From NCBI GenBank assembly GCA_900539525.1, contig UQCM01000108.1:1-5481 (forward strand): a DNA stretch of 5,481 nt, read 5' to 3'. How positions within the stretch are numbered: position 1 is the first letter of the stretch; the number at the start of each line of letters is the position of its first letter. Below are positions 5,429 to 5,481 of the stretch, piece by piece. Under the pieces are notes generated by a model. That model was given only the letters and a program-made list of their open reading frames with translations, did no database searches and was not told where the DNA came from. The DNA is from an uncultured Blautia sp. (GTDB taxonomy: Bacteria > Bacillota > Clostridia > Lachnospirales > Lachnospiraceae). Made by a program: the position numbers and the translations under genes.

Positions 5429-5481
5429 CAGGGGATGAGAGAATCGAACTCCCGCTAAGAGTTTTGGAGACTCCTGTCATA
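5429..5481 (-). tRNA. tRNA-Trp (anticodon CCA), 5' part outside the window
   Basis: Read on the minus strand, the last 53 nt of a tRNA are present. The anticodon arm is GGAGT-CTCCAAA-ACTCT, placing anticodon CCA at 5467-5465 (tryptophan, codon UGG). A 4-nt variable loop and a T-arm GGGAG-TTCGATT-CTCTC follow. The 3' acceptor strand is ATCCCCT, with the G discriminator typical of tRNA-Trp at 5429. The terminal CCA is not encoded (TTG follows) and must be added by nucleotidyltransferase. The D-loop and 5' acceptor strand lie beyond the right edge. Confidence 0.95.

Overview
The window is a compact stretch of bacterial chromosome. Every protein gene reads on the minus strand, so transcription runs from the right edge to the left. 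Strong AGGAGG-type ribosome binding sites, roughly balanced base composition, a class II BirA with an N-terminal DNA-binding domain, and a small protein resembling a Lachnospiraceae family (DUF6145, recalled and not searched) point to a Clostridia/Lachnospiraceae gut-type Firmicute. No toxin, phage, CRISPR or defence gene is visible. I read this as an ordinary housekeeping region and found no convincing new system.

Right edge (about 5186-5481): the 3' part of a tRNA-Trp gene (anticodon CCA, no encoded CCA tail) is followed by a strong intrinsic terminator. A 215-bp leader then precedes the first protein gene and holds a weak promoter candidate and a 25-bp imperfect palindrome. Next come a short NfeD-family membrane protein and a stomatin/QmcA-like SPFH protein, a well-known pair that likely forms a membrane scaffold.

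Middle (1462-3714): ornithine carbamoyltransferase (arginine biosynthesis), a 94-residue three-helix membrane protein of unknown function, and the biotin ligase/repressor BirA are packed head to tail. The gaps are 1 bp and a 4-bp ATGA overlap, which suggests translational coupling.

Left part (68-1461): a 109-bp gap contains two near-identical 22-bp direct repeats and a small dyad. It is followed by a small DUF6145-like protein whose end overlaps the start of a DusB-type tRNA-dihydrouridine synthase by 11 bp. In related Firmicutes a type III pantothenate kinase (coaX) often sits beside birA and dus; it is not between them here. The last 67 bases at the left edge are non-coding, lack a convincing terminator, and slightly resemble an insertion-sequence end.

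The points most worth a second look are the repeated GCAGGGAGTGT-type intergenic motif (two close copies and one diverged copy), the missing coaX, the palindrome upstream of nfeD, and the uncharacterised small membrane protein coupled to birA.
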